Assembly (NCBI RefSeq): GCF_018275325.1 | Contig: NZ_JAGVQR010000004.1 | Span: 62,001-126,000 of the forward strand | Direction of reading: 5' to 3' | Length of the DNA stretch: 64,000 bases | Source: Nocardioides palaemonis | Lineage (GTDB): Bacteria; Actinomycetota; Actinomycetes; Propionibacteriales; Nocardioidaceae | In this document: positions 39,717 through 50,443 of the stretch, in pieces | How the letters are laid out: each line of letters opens with the position of its first letter | Position numbering within the stretch: the first letter of the stretch is position 1 | The notes under the pieces: generated by a model | Told to the model about the DNA's origin: nothing | Seen by the model: only the letters and a program-made list of their open reading frames with translations | Databases searched by the model: none | Made by a program: the position numbers and the translations under genes

Positions 39717-40262
39717 CTAGCCGCCCTGCGTACGCCGCTGGCGGGCGCGCGCCCTCTCGATCCGGTCGGCCTCGCGCAGCGGGGCCCGCGAGACCACGCG
39801 CCCGCGCCAGCGCACGAGGAGGCCGATCACGAGCACGAAGGCAGGGACGCCGATCCCGAGCCACAGCCACGTGGTCCGCGGCGACGTCGTCTCCACCACG
39901 GAGCCGTCCGGCGAGACCCACAGAACCCAGGTGTCGCCGACCTCGTGGTCGGGGCGTCCGGCGCGGTGGAAGGTCGCGGTGCGGTCCTCGCCCCCGTCGC
40001 GCCAGGCGAGGTCGTAGGTCGTGCGCACCTTGCCCTCCACGCCCCGGTCGCCGGGCACCGCGCCCTCGCGCACGGCGACGACGGTCGTCTCGCGCGCGTC
40101 GGTGCCGCCGCGCAGGTGGGTGAGCGAGCCGGGCCTCAGGACGGCCAGCCCCGCGGCCAGCACCAGCCCGACACCGAGCGCCAGCACCACGTCGCGCAGC
40201 GAGAGCCAGCCGGGGATGTCGGGCGCGCCCCCGTCGGGGCCGGGGCGCGGGTCGGTCGTCAC
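39717..40262 (-). CDS. Small two-TM membrane protein, DUF3592-like
   Basis: 181 residues from a GTG that overlaps the glmM stop (GTGA). Membrane segments lie at ~24-44 and ~130-150, with a ~85-residue outside part ([32 protein letters not shown] split around a Trp) as in DUF3592-like proteins. Function unknown. It is coupled to glmM. Confidence 0.75.
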   Translation of the reverse strand: MTTDPRPGPDGGAPDIPGWLSLRDVVLALGVGLVLAAGLAVLRPGSLTHLRGGTDARETTVVAVREGAVPGDRGVEGKVRTTYDLAWRDGGEDRTATFHRAGRPDHEVGDTWVLWVSPDGSVVETTSPRTTWLWLGIGVPAFVLVIGLLVRWRGRVVSRAPLREADRIERARARQRRTQGG

Positions 40263-41608
40263 GACAGCGCGAGCTGGCGCTGCACGACCTCGGCGAGGCG
40301 CGACGCCACGCCGTGCGCCTCGTCGTGCGACGGCGCCTCGACCATTACCCGCACGATCGGCTCGGTGCCCGACGGCCGGAGCAGGATCCGCCCGCGGTCA
40401 CCGAGGGCGGCCTCCTCCTCGGCGAGGGCCGCGGCCAGCACGGCGTCCTCGTCGGCGCGGGTCTTGTCGACGCCGGAGACGTTGAGCAGCACCTGGGGCA
40501 GGCGGGTCATCACCGACGCGAGGTCGGCGAGGGAACGCCCGGTGGTGGCCATCCGCTCCATCACGTGGAGCGTGGTGAGGATGCCGTCGCCGGTGGTGGC
40601 GTGGTCGCTGAGGATGACGTGGCCGGACTGCTCGCCGCCGAGGTTGTAGCCGGACACCTTCATCGCCTCGAGGACGTAGCGGTCGCCCACCTTGGTCTGG
40701 CGCACGCCGACACCGTTGGCGCGCAGCGCCTGGACGAAGCCGAGGTTGCTCATCACGGTCGCGACGACCGTGTCCTTGGCGAGGCGCCCCTGCTCCTGCA
40801 GCGACAGCGCGAGGATGGCGAGGATCTGGTCGCCGTCGACGACCTCCCCCGCGGCGTCCACGGCCAGGCATCGGTCGGCGTCGCCGTCGAGCGCGAAGCC
40901 GGCGTGGGCGCCGTGCTCGCGCACCGCCGCCTGGAGCGAGGCGAGGTGGGTCGAGCCGCAGTCGTCGTTGATGTTGAGCCCGTCGGGGTCGGCGTGGATC
41001 GCGATGACGGTCGCGCCGGCGTCCTCCAGCGCACGCGGGCCGGCCGCGTGGGCCGCGCCCTCGGCGCAGTCGAGGACGACCTTGAGCCCGACGAGCGGGT
41101 GGGTGATCGTGCTCTCGAGGTGGGCGGCGTACTCCTCGACGGCCGTGTCGTAGACCGTCACCCGGCCGACGTCGCCGCCGCGGGGGCGCTCCCACGGCTC
41201 GCCCATCCGCTTCTCGATGGCGATCTCGATCGCGTCGTCGAGCTTGTGGCCGCCGCGGGCGAGGAACTTGATGCCGTTGTCGGGCATCGGGTTGTGCGAG
41301 GCCGACAGCATCACGCCGAGGTCGGCGCCGAGCCGGTCGGTCATGTAGGCCACGCCGGGCGTCGGCAGGACGCCGAGCAGCAGCACGTCGACGCCGGCGG
41401 AGGCCAGCCCCGCGACCACCGCGGCCTCGAGGAACTGCCCGGAGATGCGGGTGTCGCGCCCGACCACCGCGAGCGGCCGGTGCCCCTCGAACTCGCCGCG
41501 GTCGGCGAGCACGTGGGCGGCGCAGACGGACAGCTCGAGCGCGAGCTCCGCCGTGAGGTCCGCGTTGGCCAGGCCCCGGACGCCGTCGGTGCCGAAGAGT
41601 CGTGTCAT
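40259..41608 (-). CDS. glmM: Phosphoglucosamine mutase
   Basis: 449 residues from the ATG at 41608. The opening [12 protein letters not shown], the phosphoserine site MLSASHNPM and Mg-binding DGDADRC are typical, as is [12 protein letters not shown] near the end. It converts GlcN-6-P to GlcN-1-P for UDP-GlcNAc. Located after rplM-rpsI as in many actinobacteria, but a strong terminator separates it from rpsI. Confidence 0.98.
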   Translation of the reverse strand: MTRLFGTDGVRGLANADLTAELALELSVCAAHVLADRGEFEGHRPLAVVGRDTRISGQFLEAAVVAGLASAGVDVLLLGVLPTPGVAYMTDRLGADLGVMLSASHNPMPDNGIKFLARGGHKLDDAIEIAIEKRMGEPWERPRGGDVGRVTVYDTAVEEYAAHLESTITHPLVGLKVVLDCAEGAAHAAGPRALEDAGATVIAIHADPDGLNINDDCGSTHLASLQAAVREHGAHAGFALDGDADRCLAVDAAGEVVDGDQILAILALSLQEQGRLAKDTVVATVMSNLGFVQALRANGVGVRQTKVGDRYVLEAMKVSGYNLGGEQSGHVILSDHATTGDGILTTLHVMERMATTGRSLADLASVMTRLPQVLLNVSGVDKTRADEDAVLAAALAEEEAALGDRGRILLRPSGTEPIVRVMVEAPSHDEAHGVASRLAEVVQRQLALS

Positions 41609-41665
41609 GGCCCGGGAGCCTACGACGCGGACGGCCCCGGCGTGGAACCGAGGCCGGACGTGCGA

Positions 41666-41700
41666 CGAGGCCCGCACCGTCGTCGACGGTGCGGGCCTCG
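41666..41700 (-). terminator. Strong hairpin terminator after rpsI
   Basis: A perfect 16-bp GC-rich stem (41666-41681 with 41685-41700) and a 3-base loop begin 17 bases after the rpsI stop, like the groEL terminator. Confidence 0.85.
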
Positions 41701-41717
41701 TGCGGTGCAGGTGCGGG

Positions 41718-42218
41718 TCAGCGCTTGCTGAACTGCGAGGCCTTGCGGGCCTTCTTGAGACCGGCCTTCTTGCGCTCCACGACGCGGGCGTCGCGGGTCA
41801 GCAGACCGGCCTTCTTCAGCGCCGGGCGGTTGGCCTCGACGTCGACGGCGTTGAGCGCGCGGGCCACGCCGAGGCGCAGGGCGCCGGCCTGGCCGGCGAT
41901 GCCGCCGCCGTGGATGCGGGCGATCACGTCGAAGCGGCCCTCGAGCTGCAGCTCGACGAACGGCTCGTTGGCGATCTGCTGGTGCAGCTTGTTGGGGAAG
42001 TAGCTGTCCATCGTGCGGCCGTTGATGCGCCACTCGCCGGTGCCCGGGACGATCCGGACGCGGGCGACGGCCTCCTTGCGGCGGCCGGTCGCGCCGGCGG
42101 GCGCGATGGTGGCCGGACGGGCCGGGGTGTCGGCCGAGGCGGAGCTCTCGGACGTGTATGCCACGCCGTCGGCGTCGGTCTCGAAGGTCTCCTCGACCTC
42201 GGTGGTGTTCTCAGTCAT
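41718..42218 (-). CDS. rpsI: 30S ribosomal protein S9
   Basis: 166 residues. The ATG at 42218 is chosen because TGAGGA lies at a good distance; an in-frame GTG at 42236 overlaps the rplM stop. Residues ~1-40 are an acidic extension ([17 protein letters not shown]), longer than in E. coli but usual in actinobacteria. [18 protein letters not shown] and the C-terminal SQFSKR are the family marks. The SKR tail contacts P-site tRNA. Confidence 0.98.
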   Translation of the reverse strand: MTENTTEVEETFETDADGVAYTSESSASADTPARPATIAPAGATGRRKEAVARVRIVPGTGEWRINGRTMDSYFPNKLHQQIANEPFVELQLEGRFDVIARIHGGGIAGQAGALRLGVARALNAVDVEANRPALKKAGLLTRDARVVERKKAGLKKARKASQFSKR

Positions 42219-42232
42219 CTGTGAGTCCTCAG

Positions 42233-42676
42233 TCACTGGGAGATCTGCGAGATCTCGAACGGAACGGCCTTCTGGGCCGCGTGCGGGTGGTCGGGGCCGG
42301 CGTAGACCTTGAGCTTCTTCAGCATCTGGCGACCGAGCTTGTTCTTCGGGAGCATGCCCCACACGGCCTTCTCGATGGCCTTGCGGGCGTCCTTCTCGAG
42401 CAGCTCGCCGAACGGCGTGGCGGAGAGGCCGCCCGGGTAGCCGGAGTGGCGGTAGGCCATCTTGGTGGTCTTCTTGGTCCCCGACAGCGCCACCTGGGAG
42501 GCGTTCACGATGATGACGAAGTCACCCATGTCCATGTGAGGGGCGAAGGTCGGCTTGTGCTTGCCGCGGAGGAGGTTGGCGGTCTGGACGGCGAGGCGTC
42601 CGAGGACCACGTCGGTGGCGTCGATGACGAGCCACTCGCGCTGGATGTCAGCGGGCTTGGGGCTGTACGTGCGCAC
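42233..42676 (-). CDS. rplM: 50S ribosomal protein L13
   Basis: 147 residues from a [32 protein letters not shown] and [12 protein letters not shown] are typical. First gene of rplM-rpsI; the gap to rpsI is 14 bases. Confidence 0.98.
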   Translation of the reverse strand: MRTYSPKPADIQREWLVIDATDVVLGRLAVQTANLLRGKHKPTFAPHMDMGDFVIIVNASQVALSGTKKTTKMAYRHSGYPGGLSATPFGELLEKDARKAIEKAVWGMLPKNKLGRQMLKKLKVYAGPDHPHAAQKAVPFEISQISQ

Positions 42677-42901
42677 GGCGGTATCCCGTTCTGGTTCGTT
42701 GGTCCCGGCCCCCGGACGAGGGCCGGCTGGTGCTGCTGCGGCTTCTGACGAACACGGCCCGGATCGCTCCCCCGACGAAGGAGGGATGACGTCCGGATCT
42801 GCGCCCCGCCCCGAGGGAGCGGACGCGGCAGGAGTCGCGACCAGCAAGGTTACGGCGCGCCGGGCGAGGGGGTCAAAACGCCGCAGGGCCATGATGGGCG
42901 G
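42677..42901 (-). promoter_or_regulatory. rplM leader and divergent promoter region
   Basis: 225 non-coding bases between rplM and the divergent oxidoreductase. It holds a stem CCGGCCC (42705-42711) / GGGCCGG (42720-42726) about 30 bases before the rplM start, a candidate leader hairpin for L13 autoregulation. No gene is seen. Confidence 0.4.
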
Positions 42902-44227
42902 GTGCGCAACGGCGGCGTGTCCTTCTGGTGGCAGCAGGTCGGGCTGCCCGTCCCCACCGACCGGCTCGAGGGTGACGTGACGTGCGACGTCGCGATCGTC
43001 GGCGGCGGGCTCACCGGACTGTGGGCCGCACACTACCTGCGCGAGGCCGACCCCTCCCTCGACGTCCGCGTCCTCGAGGCCGAGTTCGCCGGGTTCGGGG
43101 CGTCGGGACGCAACGGCGGCTGGCTCTCGAGCGAGCTCCCCGGCAGCCCCCGCGCGTACGCCCGCGCAGGCGGCGCGGACGGGGTGGCCCGGATGCGGGC
43201 CGCGGTGCGCGCCACCGTCGACGAGGTCATCGGCGTCACCGAGCGGGCGGGCATCGACGCCGACGTCGTGCGCCACGGCGTCCTGCACGTCGCCCGCTCC
43301 GCGGCACAGGCCGAGCGCCTCGGCGGCGAGCTCGACGCCGCCCAGGTGGCCGCGCGGATCCGGGTCGCCGGGGCCGTCTCCGGCCACCTCGACCCGGACT
43401 GCGCCCGGGTGCAGCCGGCCCGGCTGGTGGCCGGCGTGGCCGACCTGGTGCGCGCGCAGGGCGTACGCGTCCACGAGGACACCCGCGTGCGGTCGGTCGA
43501 GCCGGGTGCGGCGGTCACCGAGCGCGGCACCGTCAGGGCGCCGGTGGTGCTGCGCTGCCTCGAGGGCTTCACCGCCGGCCTGTCCGGCCACCGACGCGAC
43601 TGGCTGCCGATGAACTCCGCGATCGTCGTCACCGAGCCGTTGACCGACGCGCAGTGGGACGCGATCGGCTGGGCCGGCGAGGAGCTGCTCGGCGACGAGG
43701 CGCACGCCTACTGCTACGCCCAGCGCACCGCCGACGGGCGCATCGCGCTCGGCGGACGCGGCGTGCCCTACCGCTTCGGGTCACGCACCGACGTCGACGG
43801 CCGCACCCAGGAGTGGACGGTGGAGTCGCTCCGCACGACGCTGGCCTCCCTCTTCCCGTCGCTCGCGGGGATCGGCCTCGACCACGCGTGGTGCGGGGTG
43901 CTCGGCGTCCCCCGCGACTGGAGCGCGAGCGTGTCCTACGACCCGGTGACCGGCCTCGGCCACGCCGGCGGCTACGTCGGCTCCGGGCTGACCGCGACCA
44001 ACCTCGCGGGCCGCACGCTGCGCGACCTGGTGCTGGGCCGCGACACCGACCTGACCCACCTGCCCTGGACCGGTCACCGGGTGCGGAGGTGGGAGCCCGA
44101 GCCGCTGCGCTGGGCCGGCGTGCACGCCCTCTACCGCCTCTTCCGCGCCGCCGACCGCCGCGAGGACGCCGGCCTCGCGCGCACCAGCCGCGTCGCCCGC
44201 GTCGCGAACCGGGTGGCCGGTCGCTGA
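42902..44227 (+). CDS. FAD-dependent oxidoreductase (DAO family)
   Basis: 441 residues from a GTG. FAD is bound at [17 protein letters not shown] (~30-46). The DAO-fold marks [13 protein letters not shown] and [21 protein letters not shown] are present. The Trp-rich start ([11 protein letters not shown]) and SGRNGG match gamma-glutamylputrescine-oxidase-like or PuuB-like enzymes. Amine or amino-acid oxidation is likely, but the substrate is not known. Confidence 0.88.
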   Translation: MRNGGVSFWWQQVGLPVPTDRLEGDVTCDVAIVGGGLTGLWAAHYLREADPSLDVRVLEAEFAGFGASGRNGGWLSSELPGSPRAYARAGGADGVARMRAAVRATVDEVIGVTERAGIDADVVRHGVLHVARSAAQAERLGGELDAAQVAARIRVAGAVSGHLDPDCARVQPARLVAGVADLVRAQGVRVHEDTRVRSVEPGAAVTERGTVRAPVVLRCLEGFTAGLSGHRRDWLPMNSAIVVTEPLTDAQWDAIGWAGEELLGDEAHAYCYAQRTADGRIALGGRGVPYRFGSRTDVDGRTQEWTVESLRTTLASLFPSLAGIGLDHAWCGVLGVPRDWSASVSYDPVTGLGHAGGYVGSGLTATNLAGRTLRDLVLGRDTDLTHLPWTGHRVRRWEPEPLRWAGVHALYRLFRAADRREDAGLARTSRVARVANRVAGR

Positions 44228-44347
44228 GCGTGACGCGCGACGCAGGCCGCACCGGGTGCTGGACACCTGATTCGCGGTGGTGGTGGGGCCCGGTCTAAGT
44301 TGGTCGGACACCCACGAACGTACAAAGACGTATGAACAGGAGCCGAC

Positions 44348-45652
<1,305 letters not shown>

Positions 45653-45680
45653 GCTAGGCCCGACCAGACCCACGCACCGT

Positions 45681-45714
45681 CGAACGCCCCCGGCCATCCG
45701 GCCGGGGGCGTTCG
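45681..45714. terminator. Strong bidirectional terminator
   Basis: A perfect 15-bp stem (45681-45695 with 45700-45714) and tetraloop ATCC sit between the convergent citrate synthase and the 1548-residue protein gene. Confidence 0.88.
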
Positions 45715-45733
45715 TCGTCGGTGCGGGTGGTGC

Positions 45734-48700
45734 TCAGCGGGTGACGACCACCGTCCTCGTCCCGGTCGCGGCGAGGTGGTCGGCGTCCCCGCCCCAGCTG
45801 GCGGTGACCGTCCAGGTGCCGGCGGTCCCGGGAGCCTTCGTGGCCACCGACCACGTCCCGTTGGCCGCGACGGTCGCGGTGACCGCCTTGGGCGACTTCT
45901 GACCGGCCAGGGTGAAGGTGATCGTGATCCGACTGCCCTGGTGCGCCGGGCTGAGGGTGCCCGAGACGGTCATGGTGCGACCCCTGCCGACCGACGGCAT
46001 CGCGTTGATCGCCACGACCGCGCGCACCCCGACCGTCTGCGCCGCGCTGGTCGACCCCTGTGCCGTGGTCCCGCCGGCGAAGACGGCCCGGTAACGGGTG
46101 GTCGCCGTGGGCGAGACGGCGGCGAAGGCGTACCTTCCGGTCGCGTCGGTGACCGCGCTCAGCCCGGTCGCCTGCCAGGTCGTGCTGCCGACGGCCTGGG
46201 ACTGGAGGGCCACCGTGGCGCCGGCGATCCCGGTGCCGCCGCTGGTCACCCTGCCCGAGAGCGCCGTGGACTGCCCGATGGTGGTCGTCGCCGGCGTCGG
46301 CGTGCCCAGGGTGGTGCTCGACGCCGCGAGGCCGATGGTGAAGGCCCACGACCGCACCGGGCTGACGTTGCCCGCCGGGTCGATGGCGACGGCCCTCAGG
46401 GTGAGGGTCTGGCCGACCGTCACGGGACCCGTGTAGAGGGTGCTCGTGGCGGTGGGCGTCGACCCGTTGGTCGTGTAGCGGACCTGGGCCGTGGGGTCGT
46501 CGGTGCTGAGCGTCACCTGCTGCGCCGCCGAGAACGTGCCGCCCGCCGGGGTCGCGGACACCGTCGGTGCGACGGTGTCGATCAGGTACGTCTCGCTGGC
46601 GATCGCCGACGTGCTGCCGTCGGCGCCGAAGGCCCGGAACCTGAGCTGGGTCGTCCCCTCGGCACCGATGGTCACCGGGCCGGTGTAGAGCGTGCTGGTC
46701 GCGGTCGGGTCGGTCCCGTCGGTGGTGTAGCGGATGTCGGCCGACGGCTCGTTGGCCGACAGCGTCACCTGCCGGGCGCTGGTGTAGGTGCCGCCCTTCG
46801 GCGTCGCGGTGACTCGCAGCTCGGCGAGCTTGCCCTGGACCACGAACTGGTCGGTCTGACCCAGCGGCACGGGTGCGGCCAGCGGGACGCCGGCGCCGGT
46901 CGTGGTCCGCTCCATCCGGAACACGTTGGTGCCGTAGGGGCTGCCGACGACCGCGTGGGGCGTGGCGCCGTCGCCGACGTAGCCTGCGGGAGCGCCGGCG
47001 TCCCACCGCAGGAACGGTCCGACCGGGCCCCGCAGCATCTGCCCGAAGTCGCACGGTGCGCTGAGGCACCCGGTGTCGTCGGTCATGAAGATCGAGCCCG
47101 CGCTGTCGGCCACGAGGTCGACGACGCCGTACGGGTGGGTGACCCGGTAGGTCGCCCCGGGCACCAGGTTGTCGGCCCGCACACGGATCCGTGCGAAGGC
47201 GATCTGGTCGTTGGCCTTGGGCACCCCGCCGCCGAACGCCGCCTCGGCACCGAGGACGAGCCGGGCGCGCGTGGCACCGGCGGTGAAGGTGGCGTCACCG
47301 GCCCACCAGAACGACTCGTCGGGGAAGTTGCCCGGGAAGGCCAGGGGCGCGGCCGGGTCGGGCAGGTCCCCGACGATCGGGCACAACGGGTCGTCGAGGC
47401 ACAGCTCGAGCTTGGCCGGCTGGAGCGTCGCGGACCCGAGGTCCTGGTACCACGCCGGGTAGCCGTTCGCGGCGGACACCGGACCCACGGCACGCAGGTT
47501 CTTGATGTCGTAGGCAAACACCGCCACCGGTCCGGGGGTCCCGAGACCGCTCACCGCGAGGGCACGGACCGTGGTCGGGCGGCCCACCGTGATCGGTCCC
47601 GTGTAGGCCCGGGTGGAACCGGCCGGCGCTCCCGTGCCGTCGACGGCCGGGGTGGTGTTGTCGGTCGTGTAGAAGATGTCGGGCACCGAGCTGCTGAGGG
47701 TCACCTGCTGCGCGCCCTCGAACGTCGTCCCGGTCGGGTCGGGGGTGGCCGACACCGTCGGCAGCGCGCCCTCGACCCGGTAGTCCTCGGTGTAGACCTC
47801 CGAGGTGACCGACGGGTCGTCGAGGTCGACGGCCATGTACTTCAGGGTCGTCAGGCCCGCACCGACGTGGGCGACGTCGGACTCCTGCGTGCCGGGGAGC
47901 GGGTCGCCGTCGGAGTCGACCTGCGGGGCGCTGCCGTCGGTCGTCCAGACGACCGTGGCCTCGCCCGGGAAGGACGACGTGAGGTGGACGTCCTGAGCGG
48001 CGGCGTAGAGGCCGCCGCCGGGCGAGGCGGTGGCGCGCAGCTGCGCGATCCTGCCCTGGACGGTGAACATGTCGGTCTCGGCGGTGCCCACCCCCGGGCC
48101 CTCGACCCGGAAGTAGTTCGTGCCGCGCGGGCTGCCGACGACCTGGTGCTCGACGAGCGGGTTGCCGACGTAGCCCTCCGGCGCGGCGGGCGCGACGGCG
48201 GGGTCCCACCGGAGGAAGGGTCCGACGCGACCGTCGAGCGCCGCGTCGAAGCTGGTGCACGGCGTGGTCAGGCACCCGACGTCCTCGGTCATCCGGGCCC
48301 GCCCTCGGTCGTCGGCCCGGACCACGTCGACGCCGTAGGGCGTGGTGATCGTGTAGTCGGCGCCGGGCGTGACGTCGTCGAGGCGGATCCGCAGGCGAGC
48401 GAAGGCGATCTGCCCACCCGGCACGACGTCCGCGGCGAAGGCCGCCTCCTGGGCGAGCACGAGCAGCGCCGTGCCACCACCGGGCAGGTCCATCGCGGCC
48501 TCGCCGGACCACCAGAAGCTCTCGTCGGGGAAGTTGTCCGGGAACGACAGCGGCCGGCTCGGGTCGGGCAGGTCGCCGACCACGGGGCACAGCGGGTCCT
48601 GCAGGCACAGCTCGAGGCGGACCGGGGGCTGGCCCGGGCCGGAGCCGCTGGAGGTGCCGTCGTCACCGAACCAGAACGGGTAGCCGTTGGCGCCGTCCAC

Positions 48701-50380
48701 CGGACCGACGTCGCGGAGGTTGCCGCCGTGGCGGTTGGCCGGGATGTCGATGTTGTAGGTCTCGGTCATCACCGTGGACTGCCCGGCCGTGCTCGCGGCC
48801 AGGAACTTCAGGGTCGTGAGGTCGGTCAGGTGGATCGGGTCGTTGATGTACTCCACGCCGTGCACGACGCCGGTCACCTCCATGGTCACCGGGTCCTGCA
48901 CGATCTCGGGGTCCACGCCGTCGAGGGAGTAGAAGATCCGGGCGGCGGGGTCGGTGGCGGTCAGCTCGACGTCGACGGCCGCGCCGAACGAGCCGCCGTG
49001 CGGGCTGGCCTTCACGTCGGGGGCGTCGATCGTGTACTCGCGCCGCACCACCGGCGAGGGGTTGCCGGCGTCGTCGTAGGCGATCGCCTTGACGACGGTG
49101 GTCGCCTCGTCGAGGTTGCCGTTGACCGGGATGCGGCCGGTGTAGCGGGTGCTCGCGTCGGTCGGGTCGGCCGGGTCGGCCCCGCCCGGGGGCACGTTCG
49201 CGATGGTGTAGAAGATGCGCGGCGAGGCTGCCTTGGCGTCGGTGGCGGTGAGCGTCACCAGCTGCGCCGAGGCGTACGTGCCGCTCGACGGCGTCGCGCT
49301 CAGGCTCGGGGCGCCGGTGTCGACGACGTAGGCGATCTCGGTGGCCGCGGCGGGCGCCCCGGTGACCGGGTCGGTCACCGCGAGCCCGGCGACGGCGTTG
49401 ACCGCCCGGATCGTGACGTCGGCGGTCACGGGCAGCGGGCCGGCGAGGACCGACGCGGTCGCGCCCATCGTGCCGGTCGCCGTGGCGGGCTGCGAGCCGT
49501 CGGTGGTGTACCAGATCTCCCCGCCCGGCTCGGTCCCGGTGAGCGTGGCGTCGAACCCGGCGGCGTACGAGCCCGCGACGGGGGACGCCAGCACGCGCGG
49601 CCGGGCGATCTTGCCCTGGACGGAGAAGAGGTCGGTGCGCGCCACCTCCGTCTCGACCACGGTGCCGTCGGGCTCGTCGGTCAGCTGGACGACCGAGACG
49701 TGGTTGCGGCCCAGCGGGCTGCCGACGACGCGGTGCGCGGTGACCGCGTCGCCGAGGAAACCGGCCGGCGCCGCGGGCGCGACGGCGGGGTCCCAGCGCA
49801 GGAAGGCGTCGCCGACGCCTCCGTCGCCGGAGTCGGCCAGCCCGGCGAAGTCACCGCACGCAGGCGTGAGGCAGCCGACGTCCTGGGTGTCGTTGATCCG
49901 GAGCTCCCCCTTGGCGTCCGGCGTGACGGTGTAGGTCTTCGAGCCGTAGGGGTAGTCGACGCGGTAGCGGCCTGCCGCGGGCACCGTCAGCCGGATCCGG
50001 ATCCGGTTGAAGCCGATCTCCTGGCCCGGGCCGTCGGCGGCGAAGGCGGCCTCGGTGGCCATCTCCACGATCCCGTCCACCGCGCCGGTCAGGGTGGCGC
50101 CCGCCTGGAACCAGAATGCCTCGCCGTCCGGGGCCACGAGCGTGGCGCGGGCGCCGAGGCAGTTCGGGCCGTCGAGGCAGAGGTCGAGCCGGTCGCTGCC
50201 GGCCGTGATCCAGGTCGGGAAGCCCGTCGCCGGGTCGACCGGCCCCACCCCGACCGTCGCCGCACCCGCGGTGGGCACCAGTCCGAGCTGGGCGGTCAGC
50301 AGCGCGAGCAGCCCCACCAGCGCGATTCCGAGCCTGCGCCGCCGGGGCGTCCGCCGTGTCCCTGCTCGCTGGATCCTCAT
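45734..50380 (-). CDS. Very large secreted modular protein: three Cys modules plus chitobiase-C-like repeats
   Basis: 1548 residues from an ATG preceded by GGGAGGGG. Residues 1-40 are a signal peptide. A ~220-residue module occurs three times (~45-258, ~557-779, ~964-1187). Each has GPV...NG[YF]P.W, a Cys pair (LCLxDPLCP), a DESFWW region in the last two copies, a second Cys pair (GCLxxPC) and FLRWD. Between and after them are about seven repeats of the chitobiase/hexosaminidase C-terminal type (YTTDGSxP ... YTGPI, ~80-95 residues each). Two Ig-like domains close the protein (~1350-1548). No catalytic domain or sortase motif is recognised. A surface or extracellular adhesion or carbohydrate-binding role is inferred. 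It lies downstream of the amylopullulanase. Confidence 0.85.
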   Translation of the reverse strand: MRIQRAGTRRTPRRRRLGIALVGLLALLTAQLGLVPTAGAATVGVGPVDPATGFPTWITAGSDRLDLCLDGPNCLGARATLVAPDGEAFWFQAGATLTGAVDGIVEMATEAAFAADGPGQEIGFNRIRIRLTVPAAGRYRVDYPYGSKTYTVTPDAKGELRINDTQDVGCLTPACGDFAGLADSGDGGVGDAFLRWDPAVAPAAPAGFLGDAVTAHRVVGSPLGRNHVSVVQLTDEPDGTVVETEVARTDLFSVQGKIARPRVLASPVAGSYAAGFDATLTGTEPGGEIWYTTDGSQPATATGTMGATASVLAGPLPVTADVTIRAVNAVAGLAVTDPVTGAPAAATEIAYVVDTGAPSLSATPSSGTYASAQLVTLTATDAKAASPRIFYTIANVPPGGADPADPTDASTRYTGRIPVNGNLDEATTVVKAIAYDDAGNPSPVVRREYTIDAPDVKASPHGGSFGAAVDVELTATDPAARIFYSLDGVDPEIVQDPVTMEVTGVVHGVEYINDPIHLTDLTTLKFLAASTAGQSTVMTETYNIDIPANRHGGNLRDVGPVDGANGYPFWFGDDGTSSGSGPGQPPVRLELCLQDPLCPVVGDLPDPSRPLSFPDNFPDESFWWSGEAAMDLPGGGTALLVLAQEAAFAADVVPGGQIAFARLRIRLDDVTPGADYTITTPYGVDVVRADDRGRARMTEDVGCLTTPCTSFDAALDGRVGPFLRWDPAVAPAAPEGYVGNPLVEHQVVGSPRGTNYFRVEGPGVGTAETDMFTVQGRIAQLRATASPGGGLYAAAQDVHLTSSFPGEATVVWTTDGSAPQVDSDGDPLPGTQESDVAHVGAGLTTLKYMAVDLDDPSVTSEVYTEDYRVEGALPTVSATPDPTGTTFEGAQQVTLSSSVPDIFYTTDNTTPAVDGTGAPAGSTRAYTGPITVGRPTTVRALAVSGLGTPGPVAVFAYDIKNLRAVGPVSAANGYPAWYQDLGSATLQPAKLELCLDDPLCPIVGDLPDPAAPLAFPGNFPDESFWWAGDATFTAGATRARLVLGAEAAFGGGVPKANDQIAFARIRVRADNLVPGATYRVTHPYGVVDLVADSAGSIFMTDDTGCLSAPCDFGQMLRGPVGPFLRWDAGAPAGYVGDGATPHAVVGSPYGTNVFRMERTTTGAGVPLAAPVPLGQTDQFVVQGKLAELRVTATPKGGTYTSARQVTLSANEPSADIRYTTDGTDPTATSTLYTGPVTIGAEGTTQLRFRAFGADGSTSAIASETYLIDTVAPTVSATPAGGTFSAAQQVTLSTDDPTAQVRYTTNGSTPTATSTLYTGPVTVGQTLTLRAVAIDPAGNVSPVRSWAFTIGLAASSTTLGTPTPATTTIGQSTALSGRVTSGGTGIAGATVALQSQAVGSTTWQATGLSAVTDATGRYAFAAVSPTATTRYRAVFAGGTTAQGSTSAAQTVGVRAVVAINAMPSVGRGRTMTVSGTLSPAHQGSRITITFTLAGQKSPKAVTATVAANGTWSVATKAPGTAGTWTVTASWGGDADHLAATGTRTVVVTR

Positions 50381-50385
50381 GTCGT

Positions 50386-50422
50386 CCCCTCCCTGGGCCA
50401 GATCGGCCCATCGTGGGAGGGG
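50386..50422 (-). promoter_or_regulatory. Hairpin that can sequester the ribosome-binding site of the 1548-residue protein
   Basis: On the minus-strand RNA, CCCCUCCC (50422-50415) pairs with GGGAGGGG (50393-50386), and UGGGCC pairs with GGCCCA inside, with a 4-base bulge. The GGGAGGGG arm is the ribosome-binding site just before the ATG at 50380. The same hairpin could act as a terminator for the upstream amylopullulanase. Confidence 0.6.
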
Positions 50423-50443
50423 GCTGTTGGGAAATCCTTGGGG

